Below are positions 31,652 to 44,172 of a DNA stretch of 64,000 bases, one piece after another. The notes under the pieces were generated by a model. The model saw only the letters and a list, made by a program, of their open reading frames with translations, made no database searches and was not told where the DNA came from. The DNA comes from Onchidella celtica (Eukaryota > Mollusca > Gastropoda > Systellommatophora > Onchidiidae): contig OZ007579.1 in NCBI GenBank assembly GCA_963931925.1, positions 47,185,271 to 47,249,270 of the forward strand, written 5' to 3'. Position 1 is the stretch's first letter. The number at the start of each line of letters is the position of its first letter. The translations under genes were made by a program, and so were the position numbers.

Positions 31652-32668
31652 TTAGGCATCGGATCCTGGATATAACTTGACAATTTCCTCCAGGAAGGGA
31701 TAGAATAACGTATGTTTATTGCGGCCACGTCGCCACAAAAATTCTGCCAAATGTTGGCCAAAATTTTTCGCCCGGGTGATGCTTGACGGTAACGCTCGCC
31801 TCACGGCCCACCAGGTCGACTCTATTTTGTTGGTGCACGCACCTGACTCTGGGTCCACAAAATTTTCGGTGTGGTTGACGGTCAGGTGCGTGTATCCACA
31901 GCTACCAAGTTTGTTATAGCTTTTAAAGCAGTCCGTGGGTATGACGGTGCCTTTCTCTACCCGTTCTTCTATAATATGAAGTAGTGTCTCTTCTGTTCTG
32001 TTTTGAACAGGCACCAGAAAACAGTCGTTGGTTTCCCGACAAATCCCCCCCAGAACCCACTGCCCTTCCACAATTCTTCCCCTATTGAACTTTCTCTTTC
32101 CGAACTTCGCTTCGTCAATTTCGACTGTCAAATTTGGCCCACCTATTTTTTAAAATTCTTTTTGGTCTAACAAAGCGTTACTGCAGACTTCCCTGCAGTA
32201 ACTGAAATAATCGGAAACAATTTCTGTCGATGTCAGATTCGACGGAGTTGAAGTTTCAACGACTGTCTGGTCGTAGTCGAATTTTTTCAAAAAACAGTAT
32301 ACTAACAGCAGTGACTTTTCGATCGAAATTTTTGCACCTTCAAACCAAGTGTTTTTTTTTAATGGCACTGAAAAATTATTTGTCTTCTTACAAGCACTTT
32401 TGGTACACTTAAATTTATATCTGGGGGGTCTGTTTGCTTGCTTCTCTGTATATACTTTATCTAAAATACACTGGCACGTCGGACACGCAGCTGACTTTGG
32501 TATAAGCCAGTGCCTTTGACAAAACTGCACACTTTTCTCATGGCTGTCAATTAACTCTAATAAAATTCGCAAATTTATGAATTCATGCACAGTTTCATCA
32601 CTTTTCTGTTTCTTTGCCGGTGGTTCCTCCTTAGAACACATGAAGAACAGTAAACTCCCCACACACAA
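31652..32668 (-). pseudogene. Merlin/IS1016-type (ISXO2-like) transposase, one in-frame stop
   Basis: A single reading frame of 339 codons interrupted only by TAA at 32150-32152. The N-terminal part has a zinc-ribbon-like region (CPTCQCIL then FKCTKSACKKTNNFSV) and NTWFEG. After the stop, the frame continues KIGGPNLTVEIDEAKFGKRK (first catalytic Asp), then GICRETNDCFLVPV, IPTDCFKSYNKLG (second Asp) and HTENFVDPESGACTNKIEST (third acidic residue, Glu). This is the DDE core of the ISXO2/IS1595 family, known in animals as Merlin. Merlin elements normally have short terminal repeats and 8-9-bp target duplications; I could not fix the ends. A splice-donor-like GTAAGT lies just after the stop codon. 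Confidence 0.88.
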
Positions 32669-32899
32669 AGTAATTCAATAAGTAATTGTCAACACATCCA
32701 ACCAAACTAAACACTCATCACTCTTATACAATTCATTACAAATGAGCCGTGAATCATGCGCGAGCCGAGAGGTGAAATGGCATTGTTTCGCTACTATCCC
32801 GATTCATAATTTTAAAAATTTATGGAAATTAGGAGGTCAGCCACTTTCCCTTATTTAGGTCAATTGTGCTGACCGTGAGTATAAGTAAATTTTTACCAG

Positions 32900-32995
32900 G
32901 TCTTAGGTAACTCAGCTGCGTGGCGCAGGGGTTTGGATGTATGATTATGGTGTGACAGTGTGTGGGTTCGAATCCCAGAATTGGCATGTTGCGAT
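32900..32995 (+). repeat. tRNA-like SINE head
   Basis: A-box-like TGGCGCAGGGG (32921) and a perfect B-box core GGGTTCGAATCCC (about 32963-32976) are spaced as in a tRNA. The acceptor ends do not pair convincingly and the region continues into A/T-rich sequence, so a tRNA-derived SINE is more likely than a functional tRNA gene. Confidence 0.55.
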
Positions 32996-33299
32996 TTTTT
33001 CCGTATCACATTATTTTCATACTTGTTGTTATGTTAATAATATCACTCACTATAACAGCTGATGATTAATAACTGATACGTACTTGCATTCTTCCAGTAG
33101 CGGTGGAGACAGACATGGGAGAGAGGAGGAAGATGAATATGAAAGCATATCTAACAGTAAAAAATTGTTTCACTTTCTTTTGTATTCTTTCTTTCTTTAA
33201 AAACCTCACAAAATACCCCGCCCCCTTTTATTTTTCAAACCCCTCAAAATAAACCCTCTTTAGAATGTTTACACTCGCATTCGGAAGTCCTTCCCATGG

Positions 33300-33545
33300 T
33301 TCAAACGACAATCTCCAGGGTTCCAATGATTCACGAGGCGCTTCACTCACGCCCTCATGAGTAGATTGTCTCGAAGGGTATCCATTCTTTCTTCAAGACA
33401 TCCAGCCTTCAAATGACATTCTTCAAACAACAAGGTTCAAGCCAGGTTTCAGGGTTCCAACGATTCATGAGGCGATTCACCCACGCCCTCACAACAAGAA
33501 AATCAACACAATGGTCCCCACGATCACACAGATCGCCACTTCTTC
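33300..33545. repeat. Degenerate direct repeats
   Basis: CAGGGTTCCAA(T/C)GATTCA and GAGGCG(C/A)TTCAC followed by CACGCCCTCA occur twice (about 33316 and 33448). The second is followed by a relative of the array at 34263 (AAGAAAATCAACACAATGG, then CACACAGATCGCCA), so these are outlying units of the same repeat. Confidence 0.6.
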
Positions 33546-33762
33546 TTCTTCTTCCCATGTAGTTGACTCGTCTATATAATCTGACGATTCCTCAACTGCA
33601 CTATGTGCGACTCGACGCCCCTGCTCTGAGGCTAAAACAGGCTAAAACAGCATATATTAAGACCATTTAAAATATATCGTTGTGTAATTTCTTTGTATAT
33701 GTATATCTCTGGTTAAAAATATCTCCTGGTACCTAGATTGTGCACAGAAATAGACCCACACT

Positions 33763-34262
33763 TTAAATACAATGGTAGCTGCAACGGATAATTATGTTCT
33801 TCAATTCATTGCCAAAAGCCGTTGCAGACGATATTTTTTGGACTTCTGCCGGGAGGTTGTTCCACATCCTGATGACACTAGGGTAAAAAGAGTAAAGATG
33901 GCTGTTAATCCGTGAGTTGGGGATGTTATATTTTATGTTATTCTTTCTGTTGCCTCTGGTGTTAATGCTGAGGTGGTTCAGTGGGATATCGGTATTTCCT
34001 TCCCTGCCCTTATAAAATAGTTTTACTTTGTTTTTTGCTCTTCTTTCTTCTAGTGGTGTCCACTCGAGGTCTCTCATCATTGTATTGACACTACTGCTTC
34101 TAGCATAATCATTTGTCACAAAGCGAGCAGCTCTCCTCTGGACCCTTTCCAGTTGTTCTATGTTTATTCGACAGTGGGGGTCCCAGACACTGCAGCCATA
34201 CTCTAGGGAGGGCCTCACGAAGGTGTTATAGCATTTTTCTTTTACTTTCCCATCACAGTTAG
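33763..34262 (-). pseudogene. LINE (CR1/jockey-like) 3' fragment
   Basis: The minus strand encodes KVKEKCYNTFVRPSLEYG, CSVWDPH, QLERVQRRAARFVTNDY, MMRDLEWTPLEERR and FYPSVIRMWNNLPAEV. This ordered block is the region after the reverse transcriptase core in CR1/L2/jockey-like LINE proteins. No upstream RT motifs remain. The upstream end merges into the tandem array at 34263, whose last unit is read through in the same frame. Confidence 0.85.
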
Positions 34263-34612
34263 AGATGCATCCCAAACTTAAAAGAAAATTAACACAATGG
34301 TTCCCCACGATCACACAGATCGCCATTTCGTGCATCCCAACCTTAAAAGAAAATTAACACAATGGTTCCCCACGATCACACAGATCGCCATTTCGTGCAG
34401 CCAAACTCTGGAGGGGGAACGAGCTTCACACTAAAAGAAAATTAACACAATGGTTCCCCACGATCACACAGATCGCCATTTCGTGCAGCCAAACTCTGGA
34501 GGGGGAACGAGCTTCACACTAAAAGAAAATTAACACAATGGCTCCCCACGACCACACAGATCGCCATTTCGTGCAGCCAAACTCTGGGGGGGGGGGGGAA
34601 CGAGCGTGATGA
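34263..34612 (+). repeat. Tandem array, about 65-89 bp period
   Basis: Four units share AAAAGAAAATTAACACAATG, CCCCACGATCACACAGATCG and CCATTTCGTGCA, starting near 34277, 34342, 34431 and 34519. The first spacing is 65 bp and the next two are 88-89 bp because of an added AGCCAAACTCTGG...GAACGAGC segment. The array ends in a run of 10 G. It abuts the truncated LINE on its left. Confidence 0.85.
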
Positions 34613-34984
34613 GCCTTTCTACCTATTTATACCCCGGAGGATTTTGCACACAGTACCACTTTTAAATCGAGTCGTGTCTATCTTTTCACACTCGTAAACA
34701 CGTTTTTTTAAATTCATGCTTTGCTTCCCCCCCCCCCCCCCCAGACCAGTGGCACACAAGACCACCGACCTTACTTATGCTCGTCAACAACTTTAAAATC
34801 CCCTCTCCCTTAATAAGTTTACCCCCTCTATACTCGTGGCGTACAAGGCCATCAACCCTACTCGTGACAATACATGCATACATACACAACTACACGAGCG
34901 CATGATCGGATTCACACCGCGCAGATACAACACACATCTCATTTACTAGATACGGCACAGACATTATTTTCATCGACAGTCAAA

Positions 34985-35205
34985 ATTCACAGTACATAAC
35001 ATCAACACTCTATAACATTCTATGTAACCAACAATGATCAAGAACTGCAAACATTTGAGGAAAATTCTGTCAAAAAGAATTCCGTTACATACACAAGAAC
35101 ATACATACACATACAGGCATGTGAAATCAAGACACATTTTGTATAAAACAAAAATAATGTGGTTTTTCTTCATTTTAGTTTACTCATTTTGCCGCCAAGT
35201 CCAAA
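34985..35205 (+). repeat. Divergent dispersed repeat, copy 2
   Basis: Partner of 30325-30575; see the shared blocks there. Both copies lie next to G/C homopolymers and LINE remnants. Confidence 0.5.
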
Positions 35206-36692
35206 ACCTCTTCCTTCTTTGGACTCCCAGAATAATGGATTGTCGGGTAGAAAGACAGCAGGAAATAGTATAGAATAGGAGTGCAAAACATACCGGTACA
35301 ATATCGGCCGATATATCGGCGCGGCAGCGTTTTAGCGTGAAAGAGTAGGGCCAATATATCGACCGTGCGGCAGTCTTCCACAACATATGACCGGCCAATA
35401 TATCTAATTTATAAATCTAAATTCTTTAAAATAATGTAGTTTTCTACGGACAAATAAAAGTATGATTGTATGTAGTAATAGTATGTGTTGATTAGAGTAT
35501 TCAGTATTTTGTATGCAGGAGTGTAGAAGAGCAAGCAGTGCTCCAATCACAGTGTGGGACTGTGAAGGACTGTTGGATTGACCCGCCCCCGAGACCGTGG
35601 GAGGATGGACAGGTAGTGGGACTGGGAAAGGGGTGTGAAACTCCGGGCCTGTCAAACACCAAGCACCGCGTCTCTTCCCACAGTCGAGAGCAGGTGTGTG
35701 CTGTGTATGGATAACTGTCTTTTGTGCCCTAATATCTCTACTCTTTGTGATCCATCGTCTTTTACAGCTTTCCATTGTCTGCGTAGTGTCGCCAAAGACA
35801 CTAGAAACAATGATGAGACAGCTATCGCGTTTGGCGTGCACACATTTTGCACGGCAACCTACCATGAATGCGCAGAAGTCATGAAAAATGTTTTTTTTTT
35901 TTTACCAAGCCAACTAGGGAAACTACTGAAGTTTGTTTACTGTTCAGCTATCGCTGTAGGCCTTGAATGGCGTCACATATTTTGTAATTTCAGCTTCAAC
36001 CGCTGTGGGAAAGCTCTGGCTATTTTTTCCTTTCTTTAGTCGCAGTAGCACTGTAACAAATCAGAATCAATAATTTATCATTATATCGTGCATTCTTGTC
36101 ATGCAATGCGCTATGGGCCCCTCCCCCGATCAGAGCGCAAACTGTGTGCACGATTTTTTTAGAGGTGCGAAGAAGGGAGTGTCTCATCTTATTGTTTCTA
36201 GTATATTTCATGTCGGAAAAACCGAATTCATCGTTGCAAGTCAAATCGTTAGTGACGGGATAACGCGGAGTGGTACTGATTTAATGAGAGTGGGAAATTT
36301 TTGCATAAGAACCGAGAAGTTATTGTTGGTGGTAAATTTCTGCAGGAAGCTTGATTCCAGTTCAGTTATAGTGTTATTACTCATCTTTATCTTAATTATT
36401 TGAACCAGCGATGAACATTGTTGTCGCTGTTTTCTTTCGCGCATTGTACGCACTTTATACTTGGTAACGTTGTCTGCAGCTTAAGTTCAGGGTGTGGCTT
36501 GGGAGTGGAGTCAACTGAATAACGTATTTCAATATTATAAGGCTTGATTGCTCGTGTGGTTTACTGAGACTTTTAATATAAAAATAGTGATGGATAGCGT
36601 CTAGAAAGATAACAATTGCAGTGGCAAAGGAAACCTTAAACCTTCAGGCTATTTTTGACTCGATTGATTTACTGACGTCTGGAAACCCCGAG
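35206..36692. other. Non-coding stretch
   Basis: No gene recognised. It includes a 14-bp perfect palindrome ATATCGGCCGATAT near 35300 and two further ATATATCG(G/A)C...GCGGCAG-type blocks down to 35400. The longest open frame (35404-35865, minus, 153 codons) has no motif and proline-rich low complexity, so I do not call it. Confidence 0.4.
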
Positions 36693-37920
36693 TGTCACGA
36701 GCAGAGTTAGGGTCTTGGGGATGTTACGACTGCACGAGAGGCAGCTAACTCACACTCGGACACAACCACACAAGAAAAGTATTAAATAACTAGAGCGTAT
36801 ATATGTCAGGCCGGTCAGGCCATAGTTTACATAAATATTAATAACAAAACAAAAGACAATAGGGGTATATATTCAAACCAAAAAAAACTCTAATTAATAA
36901 CTTAAAATATGATATTCATGTAACTATGGAGGTAATGCAATCAATAGCAAATAGGTATATTATACGAAACTAGATATCAATTTAAAGTGACAGTTGAGTC
37001 GCCACTGGCCAGTCGCCAGGCAAACTCTCCATAAATCATATGGGCTTGAATGTTAGGAGAGCCCAGTACGTTCAAAGCCTACAGAAGCACTCTTCGGCTT
37101 GTAGGTAATTTAAGCAGTTGCCAAAAGACTATATTTTATGCACAATCACTATTCAATTCATCAACAATGTGCTATATTATTCCAATCATACTATGGCAAT
37201 AGATCTATGATACAGACACTCGTGGTCGAGTGCCAGCTGGGGTTTCCTTAGTCTTCCTATGAGGCTGTAGTTCTCTCTCTATCTCCGATCTCTATTATGC
37301 TTGAACAAATAAGATATATTACCATTGGTCACGCCTACTGGTAGGCGCGAACATCAATATAGCGGAGCGTGGGCTTTCAAAGGTCAGCCCACTCAGACCT
37401 TTCTTTCTAGAGCTCAGTCAGTCCGTTAGCAAGGACTTCTTGTCTTCAAAGCACACAGTTCAGGTACTGGTCAACCGGAGATACTTCACGACACGATGCT
37501 TCTGCTCGTCTGTATTCACCAAATCTGAACGTTACACGATGTTTTATACTATCTAACTACCCAGCGTGCTAGTCCGCTGGCCCAATTAGTTCAGCTATCT
37601 CATAGGTCGAAACCTCCCACCATTTTAATTGTAGTAATACGTCTGCACTATTCTACCAGCCAGTTAACGTGCAAAAACTTGTCTAGTCATACTTAACAAT
37701 GTCAACTATCCCCACCTTGTTTCACCCCTACTCCATTACTTATTAATCACGAACATTAAAACCGACAAGCGTGAATCTAACAGTTTAACTTTACATTTAT
37801 TTACTCACCAACTATAATTCGCGAGGGCCGTTCAAGGCCACCAGCCAATTTCTCATGGCCCTGGTAAAACAACAACAACTCACTCTCTGCGTGAGTTTTA
37901 ACAATATCCGAATCATGACA
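36693..37920 (-). repeat. 3' LTR of the minus-strand Gmr1-like element
   Basis: 1,228 bp, TGTCATGATTCGG... to ...CTCTGCTCGTGACA on the minus strand. The outer 186 bp recur at 44173-44358. The five bases outside its end are CCGAG; the partner duplication is lost because the other LTR is truncated. Confidence 0.88.
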
Positions 37921-37935
37921 CATCCCCCACCCCAG
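37921..37935 (-). other. Polypurine tract
   Basis: The minus strand reads CTGGGGTGGGGGATG immediately before the LTR start TGTCA. The same tract precedes the 3' LTR at 49343. It primes plus-strand DNA synthesis in LTR elements. Confidence 0.85.
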
Positions 37936-38538
37936 TTAAACTTTGCAATTTTAACGATATGAATTATTATCGTAAGGGGAAGGCATGAGTCGAGAAATTG
38001 CTCTAAAGGTTAACTTAACTAAGAATACTAGGTAATAACTAAGACTAGTACTAAAGTTGAAAAAAACCTACAGGACGGGTATCATTGATGGACAAAACTT
38101 CATGAAAATCTTAAGGCTCCGTCCAAAAGTATATATCTCTCTGAGGATTAAATCTTACCTCTAAATACGTAGACATTAACAATCATAACTCTAAAATTTT
38201 AGAGTACAACACTGATCCTGTGCGAATGTCATCAGGAATGCATACATACAATGAATAATACTCAAGAAAAGATAACTATAGTAGCATCGATGGCATTAGT
38301 GGATCTGGACTCCTGGTCTGCCATGACTTCTCGTCCTCGACCCTGGGCAACAACGTCTGGTGTGGCCAAAATACGGGTCGACGTCAGTAAAATAGCTGTT
38401 GGATCAAAGGAAAGCAAAGGGGTAGGTGAAAAGTGTTCACAATGGGTGAACAATATGTGATACCATCCCTCGGTCTCTGAATGAGGTGCTAATCAATATC
38501 CAACGCCAATACATATGACAGACTAAAATACAACAAGA

Positions 38539-41500
38539 TTAAGGTAACCGTGATAATAGGTCGGCCTGGACATTATCTCAACCAGGAATGGCCTTTATAA
38601 TGAAGCGGTATTCCTGAAGGGCCAGACTCCATCTGGTCAAACGAGCGTTCTTGGCTCGGTTCGATTTTAAAAATAACAACGGTTTATGGTCTGTCTCGAT
38701 GACGAATTCCGTCATAAGTAGGTAGCGGGAAAACGCGTCTACGGCGTATGCAATCGCCAGGCATTCTCGCTCTATAATAGCGTATCTCTGCTCTCTCGGA
38801 AGTAATTTCCGGCTAGCGTACATACAAGGGCGCAATAAGCCATCTCTTTCCTGAAGCAAAACAGCTCCAATTCCTTGGTCCGACGCGTCAGTTCGGACGG
38901 TGAAGGTGCGCCTAATATTCGGTAGGATAAGCAGCGGCGAACTGGAGAACAGTTGCTGCACTGTCGCGAGCGCGGTGGCGCAGTGCGTATTCCAGGTAAT
39001 TTTGTTGGGTCTGTCTTTTCTAGTAAGATCGGATAACGGGGCCGTAAGGGCCGAAAAATTAGGAACGAATTTCCGATAATAGCTTAAGAAGCCTAACAGG
39101 CTACGAATCTGCTTCTTAGTATGAGGAGCCTGGAGTTTTAAAATCTTACTTATCTTACTGTCGTCCGGTGTTTGGACGCCTTTGGCGATAGTATGTCCCA
39201 GAAAGTTAATCTGCGTATAACCCAGGAAGACTTTGCTAGGCTTAGCTGTAAGCCCGGCATCTCGAAGTTTACTAAGCACTTGACGAAGTGCTTCTAAGTG
39301 GCCTTTCCAATCCGTATGGAAAGCGCAAATGTCGTCAAAGTAGCTTAGGACGCATGGTGTCTGCTGCAATAGGATGTTCATCATCCTCGCAAATGTCGCT
39401 GGTGCCGTTACGAGACCGAATGGCATGAATCTCCATTGCATGAGACCCATAGGGGTCTGAAACGCTGTGTACTGTTTACTGGCCTCTTCCATTGGGATTT
39501 GCCAGTAGCCTTTAGCCAAATCTATTTTCGAAAACACGGACGACTCGGCCAATCGCGCAAATAGATCTTCCTGATTCGGGATAGGTTCAGCATCGTAAAT
39601 GGTTAGAGCGTTAAGCTTCCTGTAATCGATACAAAATCTAACGGAACCGTCTGTTTTCTTTACTAGTACAATCGGCGAGCAGTAAGGGCTCGTCGAGCGC
39701 TCAATGACTCCTAAGCTGAGCATCTTTTCCACCTCGGACTGTATGGTGTCGTGCGCTTGCAGCGGGCGCGGGTAGGGTTTGACAAACACGGGTACGTCCG
39801 AGTGCAACCGGATGACGTGTTGAACTAAGGATGTTTTACCCGGCAAATCAGTGAATACTGGCGAAAACTCCCGAACAAGATTCATGATGTCCTGTGTCTT
39901 ACTTTGATCCAGCTCTGGATTGATATTAACGGAAGTCGCGTCCTCTGTGGCTTGCAAGGATAGGAGCGATCTAGTCATAGATAATGGCTCCCGGTCGTTG
40001 TCATCGATAGTGACCATCGCTGCGTTTGCTTGGGCCACAACATGGCATGAATAATCGTGATGAGTTTGATCATCGGTAAGATACTTTTTCAACATATTAA
40101 TATGGTACACCTTATCGTTACCACGTATGGTAATGAGATAATTAGCTCTCGAGAGTCGCTTTTTAACTAGAAAGGGGCCTTTCCAAGTGAGGAGTAGCTT
40201 GTTATTCGTTTCTGGTAGCAGCACCAATGCCCGATCTCCGACTGACAGGGTTCTTAACCGACTACCCCGATCGCGATATCCTATAAATGATCTGGTCCGT
40301 ACGCATGCAAATTGTCGAGCCAGGTCGCATGCATTAACTATTCTATGTCGGAGATCGACTATGTACTGATACGCGGATCGCGTATCAGGAACGTCGGTAT
40401 CAGAACCGGCGTATAAATCGCGTAAAATGGCCATCGGGCCACGTGGTTTTCGACCGTATAAAAGTTCAAACGGGGAAAAACCCGTTGTCGCATTTGGGAG
40501 TTCCCTATATGCGAACAAGATGGCCGGAAGTCGACGGTCCCAGTCACCAGGTCTATCGGCGGAAACGCGTGCCAGCATAGTTTTCATGGTGGCATTCCAG
40601 CGCTCGCAACAGCCATTGGACTGTGGATGGTATGGCGACGTAAGTTTCTGCCTAATGCCCGTGAGTTCCAATACTTTCCTGAAAAGGTCAGAGGTGAATT
40701 GCGGACCTCTATCGGATAATAATTCGGACGGGAATCCGACACGTGTGAATATGGTCACCAATGCCTCGGCGACGTGATCGGCCGTTATTTCCTTTAAAGG
40801 GACAGCCTCAGGCCAACGGGTGGCATAATCGATTACTGATAGAATAAACCGATGGCCTCTATCCGACTTCGGTAATGGCCCGACGATGTCGACGGCAACT
40901 CGCTGAAATGGAGTGAAAACCGGCGGCATCTCTTGTATAGGTGCCCGCGAAGTTTTTCCTTTGGGGGTTCTTTTCTGGCATGTATCGCAACGCGACACAT
41001 AGCTATTTATGTCCCCGTAAACCCCGGGCCAAAAAAACTGAGACAGGACTCTCGATTTTGTTCTCGCTTTGCCTTGGTGGCCCGCCAATGGCGTGTCGTG
41101 CGCGAGGCGGGTGATGTCTCGGCGAAATGATCTCGGTATGACCAATTGCAAAATAGTTTCGCGCTTTCCCCGAAAAACGCAATATAGGAGGTCGTCTTTA
41201 GGGCAGAACCTGGATGTATCCGGGTTGTCCGGATCAATCTTATCAAAGAGGGGCTTTAGTGATGGATCTGTGCGCTGTTCGTTACGAAAAATCTCGGGGG
41301 TTACATCCAAATCGACGACAGGCGATCGTAATGTGTCGTCACTCTGGCGACGCGATTGTTGTCTTGTCGTGACACACGCAATGTCGTTATCATCCCAAAT
41401 CCCGAGTTCGCAATCGGAGACGTCCTTTAAGTGGGGAATATTCCCAATGATTAGGTCGGCGACAGGATTTGGTAGCACGCAGGCCGTGACAACACCAGTT

Positions 41501-42534
41501 ATAAACGGTGTGTCAACATATATTTCCGCCAAACGAAAATGTTCAACTGAACCACCAAAAGTAATGCATGTCGCATCGCGATCCAGGAGTTGTGCAGGAC
41601 GGACCAGCGATTCACGTACACCGACGGTCGTACAGCCTGAATCTCGCAATACGGATGCTCGTATGGCGTTTACTCGTCCCTCATACAATGTCAGCGCGCC
41701 TCGCTCGTGGAGGGCGGACATAACTGGAATAAATTTATCTACGGTTTCGGCATTCCTAGTTCTGTAACCGCGGTTTTCGGTGAATGCTACAGAGCATGCA
41801 TTTGCCGCATCTAATCTAACTCTGCATTGTCGCGCAATGTGGCCTCCGGCGCCACATCTATAACAGTAGACTGGATTATCATCCCTTCGAGGTGTACCTC
41901 GATAAGAAGGAAATGTGGGCGCTTGATAGTAGTTGTTACGCGGTCCTCCGGTAGGGAAAGGACGTGTATATCGGGGTTCCCAGTCCCGAGAAAATTTATG
42001 GGGATTCGGTTGCCTCCTGCTAACCGGCGGCTCGGACCGTGGACGAACCTGCGGCGACTGTCGAAAGGGCTGTCTTGATTGTCTCGACGGTACCGGTGTC
42101 TTAGTAGCACCGCCGGCGTAACACGGTTCGCTTACTTTAGCTTTAGCTAACGATCGATTAGGGTGAGCCGCAGCATACCGTTCCGCTATCGATGTTATCT
42201 CGACGGTAGTTTTGGGGGCTTGTTCCTTAAAATGCGCCACCAGGTCCGTGTGGCAGGACATATATATTTGGTCTTTAATTATCAAATCATATAGTTTCTT
42301 GTAGTTTCCCTCTTCCACACCGGCCAACTCAGTCCAACGGCTGAGTAGGTGGCGGAGGCGGTCCACGTAAGTAGAGAAATTCTCAGATGCCTCCGGCTTG
42401 CAATCGCGGAAACGCTTATGAAATCCATCTTCCGTATGTTGGAAACGCTTTAATAGCGCGGTCTTTAGAATGTCATAGTCCCTAGCGTCATCAATAGTGA
42501 GGCTATGGAAAACTTCCAACGCTCTCCCTGTCAA
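38539..42534 (-). pseudogene. Gag-Pol polyprotein (Gag C-part, PR, IN, RT, RH)
   Basis: Open from 42534 to TGA at 38578-38580; beyond it 12 more codons (DNVQADLLSRLP) reach TAA at 38539-38541, so the last stretch of RNase H is cut off by one nonsense change. Order: gag with zinc knuckle CYRCGAGGHIARQC (residues about 222-236); protease-like LRDSGCTTVG (about 295); integrase zinc region HDTPLAGH...CDTCQK, DDE core (VDIVGPL, DRGPQFTSD, CCERWNATMK) and a GPY/F-type tail (LLLTWKGPFLVKKRLSR); then RT (SPIVLVKK, YFDDIC) and RNase H (RTDASDQG, ETDHKPLLFL). Integrase before RT is the Gmr1 hallmark. The N-terminal gag lies in the next frame at 42531-42986. Confidence 0.92.
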
Positions 42535-42986
42535 AAGATTGGCGAGGCAGACGTGTACTCACTACGCTGCCATCCCGCGCAAACGGCATGGAGTTCGAAG
42601 CGGTGTAGGTAGGAATCAATACGATCAACCTTATCATTAAAGGTTGGCAATTTAGGCTTCGTTTTATTATTGGAAGTAACTTCCGGAGCCCCGGTAGGTT
42701 GGGCTTGCTTCGCTTCTAACTGTTTCAAAGCGAGCTCGTACTCTCTTTGAGCCTGTTTTTCCGCGCGTTCCGCGGCTCTCTCGTCTCGTTCCGCAGCTTT
42801 TTCTTGGCGTAATATCTCCGCGGCCTTTTCTTGGCGTAATATCTCCGCGGCCTTTTCTTCTCGTAATCTCTCCGCGGCCTTTTCTTGTCGTTCTTCTTTC
42901 AGTTTCTGGTCTACCCAAGAAGCACGCTGAGCTTCCGGTATGCCAAATGATTGGGCTAGTTCCAAATATTTCTGTAGTTCGGCCAT
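42531..42986 (-). pseudogene. Gag N-terminus with EKAAE coiled-coil repeats, frameshifted
   Basis: Starts MAELQKYLELAQSFGIPEA. Residues about 30-90 are a highly charged helical segment with repeats of EKAAEILRQ and AAERDERAAERAEKQ, a likely coiled coil. It continues PKLPTFNDKVDRIDSYLHRF, the start of a retrotransposon gag core, then leaves frame at about 42555. The next frame resumes with CLANLLTGRALEVF, so a 1-bp change probably split one gag-pol frame. A programmed shift in mid-capsid would be unusual. Upstream, 42990-44172 is an untranslated leader. Confidence 0.85.
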
Positions 42987-42989
42987 AAT

Positions 42990-44172
42990 ATCGGTCGATA
43001 ATGCGATATAATAATGTCCTAATCGAGGACAGCTTCTGAAAAATCTCTAACTTTATTCTCCCTTGAAGCAATTTATCAATTGCACTCTGCGGGTGTTCGT
43101 TCCTGCAGTATGAACGAAATTAACGAAATCAACAACAAACTGTACGTCTTAGTCAACCAAGTAGTGGTTGAGCTATCTCAGTGATCACTTAACTCCACGT
43201 ATTTCTCCTAATCCTCAAGCAGTCAGTCTACTGCTTCCGTGATTGGTCGTTAACTAACGATACCAATGTAATATTCCCAGTGTATTTTCCGTACACTCCT
43301 AGCAGCGTTCCCTCTGCTATAAATCGGAATAAATCAATATTCACGATATTAACTTCCTTGGCTATACAAGCCTAACAACTCTAATATCCAGATTATCTCT
43401 CAACGTGCCCTAGACACGTGATTTATCCCAGGCAATAATATAGCAAGTATGAATACAAAATATAATAATGCAACACTATAATGGAAAAGAATTACATGGA
43501 GAGTAAGACGAGACTAACAGAAAAAACAAACGACAACAGACCTGACTAACCTGAAACTATCTACAAAAAGGTAAGAAAAAGAACAGGAGAGACGTCTTCC
43601 TAAAATACGAGGAAGATAGAACGCTAACAATCTATACGAATAACAGGTCCCTACAGAACTATTCAAGGCAAAGCATATCTCCTATCCGTTTTAAACGCCA
43701 TCTAGATCTGCTAGTCTGGCAAAAAGAGGTATGCTGAGTCTCGATCCCTTCCAACCTCCCGCGTATCTAATCTAACACAAAAGAAAAAATAATGCCTGTC
43801 AAAAGTAGGGGAGCTGGAACGACGAACCCCTCAAACGAAGACAAATACAGATGGTTCACTTAACTGGGCAAAATGGACTGGCTCTTTCCTTTGGTCCACA
43901 GCGCTGGTCTTGTCTTTTCCTGATGCTAGCTGTCAGTCCCTCGTAGTGGTCCCAGGATCAATGACGAGAGGACATGCCAGATATGTGGGGGAGAAACAAA
44001 AAAAAATTAGCAGTTTACAAAACTATAAACTACAAAAATGACATAAATAACAGTGGAGTCTAGAGTGGTAGACCTGCAGCTGTTGACGGGGTCCTCTCCA
44101 GATGATAGTAGTGTCCTCTAGATGTCAGAGGGTGACGGGTCCTCTTCAGATGTCAGTGGGGTCCCCTCCAGA
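42990..44172 (-). other. 5' leader of the Gmr1-like element with primer-binding site
   Basis: No coding frame. Next to the LTR the minus strand reads TCTGGAGGGGACCCC. The plus-strand element has CTGGAGGGGACAC at the same place, so TGGAGGGGAC is the likely primer-binding site; the tRNA is not identified. Imperfect repeats of TCCTCT(C/T)CAGATG(T)CAG lie at 44090-44172. Confidence 0.65.

Noticed and set aside
32915-32990. Functional tRNA gene
   Set aside because: A and B boxes are good, but the acceptor stem and anticodon arm do not fold convincingly; a SINE head is more likely.
34263-34612. CRISPR-like array
   Set aside because: Units are near-identical across their whole length with no variable spacers, and the context is eukaryotic.
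35404-35865. 153-codon minus-strand frame
   Set aside because: Low complexity, no recognisable domain, no splice context; overlapping frames of similar length exist on both strands.
40187-42121. Plus-strand frames of up to 232 codons across the Gmr1-like polyprotein
   Set aside because: Antisense shadows of a GC-richer coding region; the minus strand carries all retrotransposon motifs.
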